Positions 17,343 to 25,746 of a stretch of DNA of 64,000 nt are shown here, one piece after another. This DNA comes from Pseudomonas sp. GD03858. GTDB taxonomy: Bacteria > Pseudomonadota > Gammaproteobacteria > Pseudomonadales > Pseudomonadaceae. Made by a program: the position numbers and the translations under genes. Numbering within the stretch: position 1 is the stretch's first letter; each line of letters opens with the position of its first letter. The notes under the pieces are model-generated. The model ran no database searches, had not been told where the DNA came from, and worked only from the letters and a program-made list of their open reading frames with translations. The stretch spans positions 1-64,000 of the forward strand of contig NZ_JAOCDM010000018.1 of the NCBI RefSeq assembly GCF_029840925.1, read 5' to 3'.

Positions 17343-18757
17343 AGCGACTGATCCTGGCGGGGCTGTGCCTGTCCCTCGGTGCCTGCATGATGGTCGGGCC
17401 TGATTACCAGCTGCCCAAGGATGCCGCCGTGCAGCGCGGCGACCTCAATGGCCCGTTGCGCCAGGACGCCGACAGCGTGGTCTCGGCGCCGGTGCCCGAG
17501 GACTGGTGGCAGCTGTACCAGAATCAACGGCTCAACGAGCTGGTGCGTCAGGCCCTGAGTGCCAACACCGAGCTACGCGTGGCCGCCGCCAACATCGCCA
17601 AGGCCCGCGCCCAGGTAGAGGTGGCCGAGTCCCAGGGTGGCTTCAATGGCGGCGTGAAACTGGGCGCGCAGCGCCTGCAGGAGTCCGGCGAAGCGTTCCT
17701 GCTGCCGGAGAAGGTGCCGGTGGCCAACATCGGCGAAGCGATCATCAGCGCCAGCTACCAGTTCGACCTGTGGGGCACCCTCAAGCGCGGCACCGAGGCC
17801 GCCAAGGCCAACGCCGACGCGGTGCAGGCCGCCGCCGATACCGCGCGCATCACCCTGGTGGCCGACGTGGTCAAGGCTTATACCCAGGTGTGCTCGGCCA
17901 ACGAGGAGTATCACATCGCCCATGAGTCGCTGGACTTGCAGCAGCAGAGCGTGCAGCTGACCCAGCGCCTGCGCGACGCCGGGCGTGGCGACGAGACCCA
18001 GGTGACCCGTTCGCAAACCCAGTTCAAGTCGTTGCGCGCCGAGTTGCCACGCTTCAAGGCCGAGCGCGAGGCCGGGCTGTACACCTTGGCCGCGCTGCTG
18101 GCCAAGCCGGTCGAACAGCTGCCTGCCGGTACCGCCGATTGCGCCGAGCTGCCGCACCTGGCGCAATTGATCCCGGTCGGTGATGGCGCGGCCCTGCTCA
18201 AGCGTCGCCCGGACGTGCGCCAGGCCGAGCGCCAGCTGGCGGCGGCCACCGCCACCATCGGCGTGGCCACCGGCGCGTTGTACCCGGATATCAGCATCGG
18301 CGCTCAGGTGGGCACCATCGGCATCCTCGACAACCTCGGCGAGCCTGCGACCAACCGCTGGGGCTTCGGCCCGCAGATCAGCTGGAACATTCCCACCAAT
18401 GGCACCCGTGCGCGCATCCGCATGGCCGAAGCCTCGACCCAGGCGGCGCTGGCGCATTTCGACGGAGTGGTGCTCAACGCCATTCGTGAAACCCAGACCC
18501 GCCTGGCGCAGTACAGCGCGCTGCTGGACCGGCGCGACGCACTGGCCGAGGCGGAGCGCTCCGCCAAGGAATCGGCGGACCAGACCCACCTGCGTTACCA
18601 GGTGGGACGTGAGTCGTTCCTGGCGGACCTGCAGGCGACGCGGACCTATACCGACGTACGCGCGCAGCTGGCGGCGGCCAACAGTCAGGTGGCGATGGGA
18701 CAGATCGGGGTGTTCCTGGCGCTGGGCGGGGGCTGGAAAGGCAGCGCTCAGCGCTGA
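17339..18757 (+). CDS. Outer-membrane efflux lipoprotein, NodT/OprM family
   Basis: Outer-membrane exit duct of the pump, 472 residues. It is a lipoprotein: LCLSLGAC with the lipid-bearing cysteine at residue 16. The NodT-type features follow: MVGPDYQLP, DWWQLYQNQRLNELVRQAL near residue 58, and two OEP helical repeats. It overlaps the adaptor gene by 4 nt and completes a five-gene unit (regulator, pump, small protein, adaptor, duct). Confidence 0.93.
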   Translation: MKRLILAGLCLSLGACMMVGPDYQLPKDAAVQRGDLNGPLRQDADSVVSAPVPEDWWQLYQNQRLNELVRQALSANTELRVAAANIAKARAQVEVAESQGGFNGGVKLGAQRLQESGEAFLLPEKVPVANIGEAIISASYQFDLWGTLKRGTEAAKANADAVQAAADTARITLVADVVKAYTQVCSANEEYHIAHESLDLQQQSVQLTQRLRDAGRGDETQVTRSQTQFKSLRAELPRFKAEREAGLYTLAALLAKPVEQLPAGTADCAELPHLAQLIPVGDGAALLKRRPDVRQAERQLAAATATIGVATGALYPDISIGAQVGTIGILDNLGEPATNRWGFGPQISWNIPTNGTRARIRMAEASTQAALAHFDGVVLNAIRETQTRLAQYSALLDRRDALAEAERSAKESADQTHLRYQVGRESFLADLQATRTYTDVRAQLAAANSQVAMGQIGVFLALGGGWKGSAQR

Positions 18758-18863
18758 GGTTCGCAGCCCTGCCACGGTCAGTAGACCTGGTATTTCTGTC
18801 AGTCGATGTCATCTGAGCAGGGGCGTAATCTAGCGTGACTGACAGCTTGCCCAGGAGATAGTG

Positions 18864-19667
18864 ATGACTCGGACGGTCAGGCAAAACCAGTTGCTGACAA
18901 CAGACTGGCAGGGATCGATTCTAAGCGCATGTCTGGCCCGCCAGCCGTGCCCCTTTGCCTATCCACCCTACGGGTTCCGCCATGTCGAACGGATTGACGA
19001 CAGCCTCCTTGGTTTCAACGGGGAACGGCAGGAGCCCGTGATTGGTCATTACCTGCTGGGCCAAGGTTTCCGGCTATACAACCCGGTCCTGATGCGATTC
19101 AACAGCCCGGACAATTGGAGTCCATTCGGTGAGGGTGGTGTGAATGCCTATGCATATGTTCTGGGGGATCCTGTGAACCAGACAGACCCTTCAGGGCATA
19201 TGGGAAAAGGTAAGAAACCCAAGCCTCAGAGGTCTACATCCTTCGAAATGAGACTTGCTGCACTCGGCCACGGCGGGCGGACACCAGTACCAGCCACTGA
19301 CATGAATGTCAGATCTTCTGCAAAAACCAAGAAAGGTTCGGCAGTATCACGGCAGGCAGAAAGTGCGGAACCAACGAACAAAATCGTATGGGAAGTGAAC
19401 ACGAACCGGCAGCGTGACGTACGGCCATTGAACCGTGCGTCACAAGCCAAGTTCGATAATTTCCTGGCTTATGTGCCTGAGTATGGCATGTACGATGCTG
19501 CCACCATGGTGGGAGACACTAATCTTAAACTTCTGCAATCGGATCAGTGGCAGATTCGGCTCAGTCAATCGGAGCGTGTGACGTTCCGCCTACTCGAATC
19601 AACCGACCCCAAGACAGAGGTAATAACGAAGATGGTTGAAATCCGAGATGTAGGTGGCCACACCTAA
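18864..19667 (+). CDS. Stand-alone RHS-core protein with a RelE-like C-terminal domain (putative polymorphic toxin)
   Basis: A 267-residue protein. Residues about 8-115 form an RHS-repeat-associated core without the long YD-repeat body: LLTTDWQGSIL, LGFNGERQEPVIGHYLLGQG, NPVLMRFNSPD, NAYAYVLGDPVNQTDPSGH. In RHS toxins the variable toxic tip starts after such a DPxG. Here a basic linker leads to a C-terminal domain (about 170-267) whose end, WQIRLSQSERVTFRLLE then VEIRDVGGHT, resembles the beta-sheet and final His of RelE/ParE-type toxins; this fold assignment is my inference. ATG 18864 has AGGAG 6 nt upstream. The gene is visibly AT-richer than its neighbours, which suggests transfer. There is no signal peptide and no evident immunity gene downstream. 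Confidence 0.8.
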   Translation: MTRTVRQNQLLTTDWQGSILSACLARQPCPFAYPPYGFRHVERIDDSLLGFNGERQEPVIGHYLLGQGFRLYNPVLMRFNSPDNWSPFGEGGVNAYAYVLGDPVNQTDPSGHMGKGKKPKPQRSTSFEMRLAALGHGGRTPVPATDMNVRSSAKTKKGSAVSRQAESAEPTNKIVWEVNTNRQRDVRPLNRASQAKFDNFLAYVPEYGMYDAATMVGDTNLKLLQSDQWQIRLSQSERVTFRLLESTDPKTEVITKMVEIRDVGGHT

Positions 19668-19724
19668 TGACTCGCAGCTTCTGGCGACAAATGTGGCATT
19701 AGCACGGGGAAAGCCGTAATTGAA

Positions 19725-19754
19725 AACGCCCGACCTTTCGGTCGGGCGTTGACT
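19725..19754 (-). terminator. Intrinsic terminator between convergent genes
   Basis: Stem AACGCCCGACC / GGTCGGGCGTT (11 bp, loop TTTC). Read on the minus strand the stem is followed by a short T run, so it best serves the operon ending at 19759; it may also stop the RHS transcript. Confidence 0.8.
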
Positions 19755-19758
19755 ACCC

Positions 19759-20502
19759 TCACTGCAGAATTCGCGCCGGCTCATCCGGCGGCAGGTTGTC
19801 CCGGCCACGCGGCTGCTTCGGCTGCCCGGGCACCGAGCCGCCCAACTGCTCGGCCAACTGCTGCGCCACATCCTCGCCCAGCGCCTTCGATACATCACGC
19901 ACCACCCGCGGACGGTTCAGCGTCACGCGGCGGTCCTGGCCCTTGACCAGCTTGGTGTCCTGCCCTTCACCCATGGCGGTGAACGCCGAGGTGATCTCGT
20001 AGGTGCGGGTGTCGATCAGGCTGAAGTCGGCGACCACCGTCAGGCCCAGCACCGCCGAGTAGCTGTCGGTGTGGTCCAGCGAGTTGATGTCCTGCTGGAA
20101 GTCGATGTCCGACAGGGTGCCGAACAGCACGTAGTCGGCGCCCTTGAACGCGCCGTTCTTGATGCGCCGGATCACGTCGTACACGTCTTCCTTCGAGTCG
20201 GCGGTGTAGGGACGGCCCTGGACCAGCTGGAACATGCCGGTCTTGAGGATCTCACCCTTGATGTCGCCCCCGAACTTGCGCAGCTCGGTCTGCTCGATGT
20301 AGCTGTTGAGGCTCTCGTACTCGCTGTAGCTCGACTGGCCGCTGGCGTGGTACATGCCAGCCTGGCCGCTGCTCTGGGCGTTGATGGTGTGGATGTATTC
20401 CTCCACCTGCGCTTGATAGGCCAGGTCGGTCACCGCCACCTTGGGGGCCGCCTGCGCGCCGAAGGCGCAGGCCAGGCCGATGATTGCCATCCATGCACGC
20501 AT
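19759..20502 (-). CDS. Secreted LpoB/CsgG-like protein
   Basis: A 247-residue exported protein with signal peptide ending AQA-AP (residue about 19). The pattern KVAVTDLAYQ near the mature N-terminus and ADYVLFGTLSDIDF in the middle matches the TolB-N/CsgG-like fold of LpoB and CsgG. A Pro/Gln-rich tail (last 25 residues) is probably disordered. Unlike its three operon partners it has no lipobox. It is the last gene of the operon, 3 nt after the lpoB-like gene. Function unknown; it could form a complex with the neighbouring lipoproteins. Confidence 0.75.
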   Translation of the reverse strand: MRAWMAIIGLACAFGAQAAPKVAVTDLAYQAQVEEYIHTINAQSSGQAGMYHASGQSSYSEYESLNSYIEQTELRKFGGDIKGEILKTGMFQLVQGRPYTADSKEDVYDVIRRIKNGAFKGADYVLFGTLSDIDFQQDINSLDHTDSYSAVLGLTVVADFSLIDTRTYEITSAFTAMGEGQDTKLVKGQDRRVTLNRPRVVRDVSKALGEDVAQQLAEQLGGSVPGQPKQPRGRDNLPPDEPARILQ

Positions 20503-20505
20503 CGA

Positions 20506-21093
20506 TCAGCGCTCCGTGGTCTTGCGGATTTCTTTTTCGTCCATCCACTCGGCCAGGCCGCTTTCCACGTCGACCAACTGCAGGCTGAACTTGTAGAACA
20601 CGTCCTTGTAGTCGCTGCTGCGCTTGACGATCGAACTGATCGAGCCTTCCAGACGGTACTTGGCGGCGATCATGTTGCCGGTCTTGGCCACGGTCTGCTT
20701 CTTGTACAGGCCGCTCTGGTTCTGCAGCTTGAGCTGGTCGATCTGGCTCTGCATGTCGGTGTTGTCGCTGGCGAAGCGGGCAGCGCCGGACTTCATCAGC
20801 TGGGTCTTGATCGAGGTGGTGATCTCGCGGGTATCGATGTACTCGCTGGTCTTGTTCTTCACGTCGTACACCTGCACCACCGGGCGCCCGTGCAGCACAC
20901 CGGACTGGGCCAGGGAGCGGGTCATGCTCTCGGCGATCATCTGCAGGTCGGTGGAGCCGAACTCGTTGGTCACCAGCTCGACGGCCTTGCTGTCGCCGTA
21001 GCTGATGTTCTTGCCGCCGAGGACCGGCGATGGGGTGCTGCAGCCGCTGACCAGGGCGATGGCGACGGCGGCGAGGGAAAGGCGTGCGAACAT
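20506..21093 (-). CDS. LpoB-like outer-membrane lipoprotein
   Basis: A 195-residue lipoprotein with lipobox LVSGC (Cys 18). The mature part has LpoB-family features: YGDSKAVELVTNEFGSTDLQ, a conserved block ending in VQVYDVKNKTSEYIDT, and YRLEGSISSIVKR. E. coli LpoB activates the peptidoglycan synthase PBP1b. In P. aeruginosa that role has been given to the unrelated LpoP, so the job of this protein is uncertain. The neighbour is a YcfL-like gene, the same pairing as ycfL-lpoB in E. coli. Confidence 0.82.
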   Translation of the reverse strand: MFARLSLAAVAIALVSGCSTPSPVLGGKNISYGDSKAVELVTNEFGSTDLQMIAESMTRSLAQSGVLHGRPVVQVYDVKNKTSEYIDTREITTSIKTQLMKSGAARFASDNTDMQSQIDQLKLQNQSGLYKKQTVAKTGNMIAAKYRLEGSISSIVKRSSDYKDVFYKFSLQLVDVESGLAEWMDEKEIRKTTER

Positions 21094-21114
21094 GGAACGT
21101 GCTCCTGAAAGGGG

Positions 21115-21483
21115 TTACCGGGTGTGGACTTCGAAACGGAAGTCACGGGCAGCAGGGGTCGGGGCGATGGCGGGCAGGATCTTGGCCTGCTTGCCGTACA
21201 GCGGCAGGGCTTTCCAGCTCTCCTCGTCGGCCACCGGGAAGCCATCGCTGCCCAGCCAGGCGAAGCGATAGAAGAGGGTCTGGTTGCTGCGGCTGGTGTT
21301 GGTCAGCGCCACGCTGACGGTGAGAAAGCCGTTTTCGCGGGCGACGCGCATCTGGCCGACCTCGATGTCATCCAGTTGGCCCATGGTCACCACCTTGCTG
21401 GCGGCGCTGCCGGGAGCCGGGGGTGGGGTGGCGCAGCCAGCCAGGAGGGCGATGGCGGCCAGGGCGAGGCATGTTTTGCGCAT
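21115..21483 (-). CDS. YcfL-family lipoprotein (DUF1425)
   Basis: A 122-residue lipoprotein with lipobox LLAGC (Cys 16). The mature domain has the YcfL pattern: VARENGFLTVSVALTNTSRS and QTLFYRFAWLGSDGFPV, a small beta-sandwich. It sits between the COG3014 gene (15 nt away) and the lpoB-like gene (21 nt away). Function unknown in all species as far as I know. Confidence 0.82.
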   Translation of the reverse strand: MRKTCLALAAIALLAGCATPPPAPGSAASKVVTMGQLDDIEVGQMRVARENGFLTVSVALTNTSRSNQTLFYRFAWLGSDGFPVADEESWKALPLYGKQAKILPAIAPTPAARDFRFEVHTR

Positions 21484-21498
21484 GTTCGATCCTTGCGG

Positions 21499-22890
21499 TT
21501 ACTTGAGGCTGGCGACAGCCTGGGCTGTGGCCTGCGGAGTGACTTCGACGGCCGGGCCGCCAGCGAATACGCGGCTGCCGATCACCCGCAGGCTCACCAC
21601 CTGGTAGGGGCGATCGACGTTCACCGTGACCTGGGTGCCGCCAAGGTTCGACGGCAGGTTCAGGCGGTGTGCGCCGGACTTGAGGCGAACCCGTGCCACC
21701 TGGGTCTGGTCGGGCAGGGTGCGCCAGGTGCGGGTGTCGGCGCCTTCGAGCACGGTGGAGGCCAGGCCTACCACCAGCCCGGCCATCGGGTTGGTCTGGT
21801 TCAGGTTCTTTTGCGCCACGCCACGGCTGATGGCGCGCACGCTGGTGCGCAGGATGATGCCCGGCATGTCGTCGCGCAGGGCGCGGCGCGACATGGCGCT
21901 GGTGCTGTTGAGCGCGGTCAGGGCCAGGGCCTTGTCGTCGAGGCGGATCTCGCTCAGGGGCGCGGTGGACGTGTCTTCGCGCATGATCGGGAACGACAGC
22001 GGGGTGATCACCAGGTTGTCCTGGATCGGTAGCGGGATCGGGATGCGGATCGAATCGCGGGCTGGCGCCAGGCCGCTCTGCACCACGATCAGCACGTCGC
22101 TTTCAGCGGCCTTGGCGCTGTCGTGGTCCAGTTCGAGCAATGCCTGCTCCAGCAGCGGCGTGTTCGGCCGCAGCTCGGCGGCCTTGCGGTAGCCTGGGGC
22201 GGCCAGGCCTTTCTCGCCGAGGGCCTCGTAGACGAAACCGGACAGGTAGTGACTGAACGCGCTCTGGTAGCTGTTCTTCAGGCCGACCACCTCCGGCGCG
22301 TCGAGACTGGCGATTGGATAGCCCTGCAGCTCCTTGTACTCGGTCTTGATGCCTTGCTTCTCGGCCTCCTGCTCGCGCTTGAGGTATTCCTTGTCGCGCA
22401 GTTCGGCAATGACCGCCTCGCGCTCGTGGGTCTTCTTGATCTCGGTGCGGGCGCCGTCGAAGTCGTTCTGTGCCAGCAGGTTCAGGGCCATCTGCGTGGT
22501 CAGCATGACTTTTTCGTAGTCGTAGCCCTCGTAGCGGCGCACCTTGTCGTTGACCAGGTAGCTGCCGAACTGGCTGAGGTACTTGTCGGTGTCGAGCTTG
22601 ACCGACTCCTCCCACTGGAACACGACGCTGTCGGCGTGGCGCCAGGCCTCCTGGCTACCCTTGAGGTCGCCCTTGGAGCGCAGCAGCTCACCCTTCTCGA
22701 AGTAGTAGAGCAGGTCTTTCTGCTCGCCTTTGTTGTTGCTTTCCAGCAGGGCGAGGGCGGCCTCGACGTTGCCGGTGGCCAGCTGCCGGTTGGTCTCCTG
22801 CAGTTCGCTGTCGTAGTTGCGGAAAACCGAGCAACCGGTCAGTTGCACGGCGGCGACCAGGGTCGCGAGGGTCAAGACACGGGATAACAT
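21499..22890 (-). CDS. COG3014-family lipoprotein with TPR-like N-terminal half
   Basis: A 463-residue lipoprotein with lipobox LTGC (Cys 20). The N-terminal half (about 25-260) is helical and TPR-like (RQLATGNVEAALALLES, LLYYFEKGELLRSKGDLKGS, MALNLLAQNDFDGARTEIKK). The C-terminal half is beta-rich and ends in a VTVNVDRPYQVVSLRV block. It is the first gene of the four-gene minus-strand operon. The family is conserved in gamma-proteobacteria beside YcfL and LpoB homologues but has no assigned function. Confidence 0.82.
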   Translation of the reverse strand: MLSRVLTLATLVAAVQLTGCSVFRNYDSELQETNRQLATGNVEAALALLESNNKGEQKDLLYYFEKGELLRSKGDLKGSQEAWRHADSVVFQWEESVKLDTDKYLSQFGSYLVNDKVRRYEGYDYEKVMLTTQMALNLLAQNDFDGARTEIKKTHEREAVIAELRDKEYLKREQEAEKQGIKTEYKELQGYPIASLDAPEVVGLKNSYQSAFSHYLSGFVYEALGEKGLAAPGYRKAAELRPNTPLLEQALLELDHDSAKAAESDVLIVVQSGLAPARDSIRIPIPLPIQDNLVITPLSFPIMREDTSTAPLSEIRLDDKALALTALNSTSAMSRRALRDDMPGIILRTSVRAISRGVAQKNLNQTNPMAGLVVGLASTVLEGADTRTWRTLPDQTQVARVRLKSGAHRLNLPSNLGGTQVTVNVDRPYQVVSLRVIGSRVFAGGPAVEVTPQATAQAVASLK

Positions 22891-23107
22891 CGGACTACTT
22901 CTTTCCCTGAAACAGTTGAGCCGCTTTGGCGGGGCGGGATTATATCCAAAGTAGTAGCGCGGTGATGGCTAATTGATTCGCATTTTTACGTGGGTGCCAT
23001 CATTCGCGGAAAAAGACGGGTCAATACGTTTTATCAGTCAATTTCGTTGCAGGATTTTTCATGAAATCTGCCCGCCAGCCTTGAGCGATGGAGAGTGGAA
23101 GTGAACA
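22891..23107. promoter_or_regulatory. Divergent control region, lipoprotein operon / FTR1 gene
   Basis: This 217-bp spacer is AT-rich between about 22940 and 23060. It must contain promoters for both directions. GATTCGCATTTTTA near 22976 faintly resembles half of a Fur box, which would suit an iron permease, but the match is too weak to call. Confidence 0.35.
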
Positions 23108-25039
23108 ATGTTCTCTTTCGTATTCCCGTCGAGACTGGCCATGATTTCCCGTTCCCGTCTGCTTGCCCTGGTACTTGGTCCGGTGTTGGCGCTGTGCAGC
23201 TCCCTGACGTTGGCCGAGGCGCCCGCCGATGCGACCAAGGCGTTGCACCTGCTGGACTACATCGGTGCCGACTACCCGCCCACCGTGCGCGACGGCAAGG
23301 TGGTGGACGACGGGGAGTACCGCGAACAGCAGGAGTTCAGCGGTGTGCTGGCCGAGCTGATCAAGGGCTTGCCGGAGAACGCCGAGCGTGGAGCGCTGGA
23401 GCAGGGCGTGCAGCATCTTCGCCAGGCCATCGACCAGCGCCAGGATGGTGCCGGTGTCGCGCGTCAGGCTCGCCAGTTGGGTGCCCGCCTGGCCGTGGCC
23501 TACGAGGTCAGTCAGGCGCCGGTGATCACCCCCGATCCGGCCCGGGGCGCGTCGCTCTATGCGCAGAACTGCTCGATCTGCCACGGCGATACCGGCCTGG
23601 GCGATGGCCCCGCCGGCGTGGGCCTGGAGCCGGCACCGGCCAACCTGCGCAGTGCCGAGCGCCTCGACCAGTTGAGCCTGTTCGACCTGTACAACACCCT
23701 GGGCCTGGGCATCGAGGGTACCGAGATGCCCTCGTTCGCCGACCAGCTGGACGAGCGCCAGCGCTGGGACGTGGCGGCGTACATCGCCAGTTTCACCGCC
23801 GATCCGCAGGCGGCCAAGGGCGACAAGACCTGGAACCTCGCCGACCTGGCCCGCCAGACCCCGGCCGAAGTCGCCGCCAGCGAAGGCCCTGGCGCCGTGG
23901 CCGCGTTCCGCGCCCAGCGTGCCCAGCCGCCGCAGGTCAAGCGCGGGCCGGCGCAACTGCTCGAATACACCGCCAGCACCCTGGACAAGAGCCTGGCGGC
24001 CTATCGCGCCGGCGACCACGACCAGGCCTACGACCTGTCGGTGGCGGCGTACCTGGAAGGCTTCGAGCTGGTGGAGAGCTCCCTCGACAACATCGACACC
24101 CAGGCGCGCAAGGATACCGAGAAATCGCTGATGGCCTACCGTCAGTCGCTGCAGGACGGCCTGCCGGTGGCCCAGGCCGAACAACGCCTGGGCGAAGCCA
24201 AGGCGCATCTGGATGAGGCCGCCAAGCTGCTGGGCAGCGATGGCCTGAGCTGGTCGCTGAGCTACATCTCCGGCCTGTTGATCCTGCTTCGCGAAGGGCT
24301 CGAAGCAATCCTGGTGCTGGCGGCGATCCTCGCCTTCCTGCGCAATACCGGCCAGCAGTCGGCTGTGCGCAGCGTCAATATCGGCTGGGGCCTGGCGCTG
24401 GTCGCCGGTTTCGCCACCTGGGCCCTGGCGGCCTATGTGATCGACGTGGGCGGCGCCCAGCGCGAGTTGCTGGAGGGCTGCACGGCGCTGTTCGCCGCGG
24501 TGATGGTGCTGTGGCTGGGCGTGTGGATGCATGATCGGCGCCACGCCGCCGCCTGGCAGGACTACATCAAGCGCAGCCTGGTCAGTGGCGGCGGGCGCTT
24601 CGGCTTTGCCTTGCTGGCGTTCTTCTCGGTGTACCGCGAGCTGTTCGAGGTGATCCTGTTCTACGAAACCCTGTGGCTGCAGGCAGGGCCGGCCGGGCAC
24701 CAGGCGGTGCTGGCCGGTGGCGCCACGGCGCTGGTGCTGCTGGTGGGCCTGGCCTGGGTGATCCTGCGCGGCTCGGCCAAGCTGCCGCTGTCGCTGTTCT
24801 TCAGCATCAACGCGGCGCTGCTGTGCGCGCTGTCGGTGGTGTTCGCCGGGCATGGCGTCAAGGCGCTGCAGGAGGCCGGTGTGCTGGGCACGCGGCCGGT
24901 GGCGTTCTTCGAGTTCGACTGGCTGGGGATCCATGCCGATGCCTATTCGCTGGGGGCGCAGGCGGTGGCGTTGCTGGCGATCGTGCTCCTGTATGGGCGC
25001 AGCTGGCTGGCCGGGAAGCGCAGGGCTGCCGCCAGCTAA
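23108..25039 (+). CDS. FTR1-family iron permease fused to a cytochrome c domain
   Basis: Likely inner-membrane iron importer with its own oxidation or electron-transfer module. A signal peptide or anchor (about residues 12-37) is followed by a periplasmic c-type haem domain with CSICH (C155, C158, H159) and EGTEMPSF as the probable axial Met region. A helical linker (about 285-400) comes next, then a seven-helix FTR1 domain with the two REXXE-like motifs REGLE and RELFE. The 643-residue length is well above the roughly 280 of a bare EfeU. No efeO or efeB is adjacent. GGAA 8 nt before ATG 23108 supports that start; ATG 23141 is possible. Substrate (ferrous or ferric iron) is inferred from the family. 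Confidence 0.88.
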   Translation: MFSFVFPSRLAMISRSRLLALVLGPVLALCSSLTLAEAPADATKALHLLDYIGADYPPTVRDGKVVDDGEYREQQEFSGVLAELIKGLPENAERGALEQGVQHLRQAIDQRQDGAGVARQARQLGARLAVAYEVSQAPVITPDPARGASLYAQNCSICHGDTGLGDGPAGVGLEPAPANLRSAERLDQLSLFDLYNTLGLGIEGTEMPSFADQLDERQRWDVAAYIASFTADPQAAKGDKTWNLADLARQTPAEVAASEGPGAVAAFRAQRAQPPQVKRGPAQLLEYTASTLDKSLAAYRAGDHDQAYDLSVAAYLEGFELVESSLDNIDTQARKDTEKSLMAYRQSLQDGLPVAQAEQRLGEAKAHLDEAAKLLGSDGLSWSLSYISGLLILLREGLEAILVLAAILAFLRNTGQQSAVRSVNIGWGLALVAGFATWALAAYVIDVGGAQRELLEGCTALFAAVMVLWLGVWMHDRRHAAAWQDYIKRSLVSGGGRFGFALLAFFSVYRELFEVILFYETLWLQAGPAGHQAVLAGGATALVLLVGLAWVILRGSAKLPLSLFFSINAALLCALSVVFAGHGVKALQEAGVLGTRPVAFFEFDWLGIHADAYSLGAQAVALLAIVLLYGRSWLAGKRRAAAS

Positions 25040-25058
25040 GCTCGTGGGCGCGGGAATC

Positions 25059-25145
25059 GTGGGAGCGGGCTTGTCCCGCGATGACGGCAGGGCTGGCATA
25101 ATGCACGTCAATCCAGGCCGCATCGCGGGGCAAGCCCGCTCCCAC
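25059..25145. repeat. REP pair (GTGGGAGCGGGC family), one arm degenerate
   Basis: GTGGGAGCGGGCTTGTCCCG at 25059 and its near reverse complement ending GCCCGCTCCCAC at 25145. The spacer includes GGCATAATGCAC, a possible -10 region for the yaiI gene just downstream. Confidence 0.8.
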
Positions 25146-25179
25146 GAGGTTACTGGCCCGTAGTACAGGAACAATCCCA

Positions 25180-25632
25180 ATGCGTATATGGATCGATGCC
25201 GACGCCTGCCCCAAGGCGGCCAAGGACCTGATCGTCAAGTTCGCCCTCAAGCGCAAGCTGGAGGTGGTGATGGTCGCCGGCCAGCCACAGATCAAGCCGG
25301 CCTTCGCCTGCGTGCGGCTGATCGTGGTGCCCAGTGGCATGGATGCAGCCGACGACTATCTGGTGGAAAACGCCGTGCCGGGCGAGCTGGTGATCTGCAG
25401 CGACGTGCCGCTGGCCGACCGCCTGATCAAGAAGGGCGTGGCGGCGCTGGATCCGCGCGGGCGTGAGTTCGACGAGCGCAACATGGGCGAGCGCCTGGCG
25501 GTGCGCAACCTGTTCACCGAACTGCGCGAGCAGGGCCAGGTCGGCGGTGGCCAGGCGCCCTATGGCGAGCGCGAGAAGCAGGCGTTCGCCAATGCCCTGG
25601 ACCGGATCCTGACCCGCTTGTCGAAGGCGTAG
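25180..25632 (+). CDS. YaiI/YqxD family protein (UPF0178, DUF188)
   Basis: A 150-residue cytoplasmic protein of a widespread uncharacterised family with a PIN-like fold. The N-terminal WIDADACPKAAKDL is the family signature. ICSDVPLADRLIKKGVAALDPRG near residues 66-88 contains the second conserved acidic/basic cluster. ATG 25180 is the only sensible start. It is flanked by REP pairs on both sides and appears monocistronic. A nuclease role is suggested only by the fold family. Confidence 0.9.
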   Translation: MRIWIDADACPKAAKDLIVKFALKRKLEVVMVAGQPQIKPAFACVRLIVVPSGMDAADDYLVENAVPGELVICSDVPLADRLIKKGVAALDPRGREFDERNMGERLAVRNLFTELREQGQVGGGQAPYGEREKQAFANALDRILTRLSKA

Positions 25633-25640
25633 CTGCCCGG

Positions 25641-25743
25641 GCCTGCTGCGCAGGCCATCGCGACACAAGGCCGCTCCTACAGGTTCAGCGCATTTCTGTA
25701 GGAGCGGCCTTGTGTCGCGAAAGGGGCGCAAAGCGCCCCCGGG
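25641..25743. repeat. REP pair (GTAGGAGCGGCC family), tail-to-tail
   Basis: GCGACACAAGGCCGCTCCTA and TGTAGGAGCGGCCTTGTGTC face each other across about 17 bp, flanked by GGGGCGCAAAGCGCCCC. It separates the convergent yaiI and elbB genes. Confidence 0.85.
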
Positions 25744-25746
25744 GAT

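Noticed and set aside
22970-22995. Fur box upstream of the FTR1 gene
   Set aside because: Only a loose resemblance to half of the consensus; not strong enough to list as a site.
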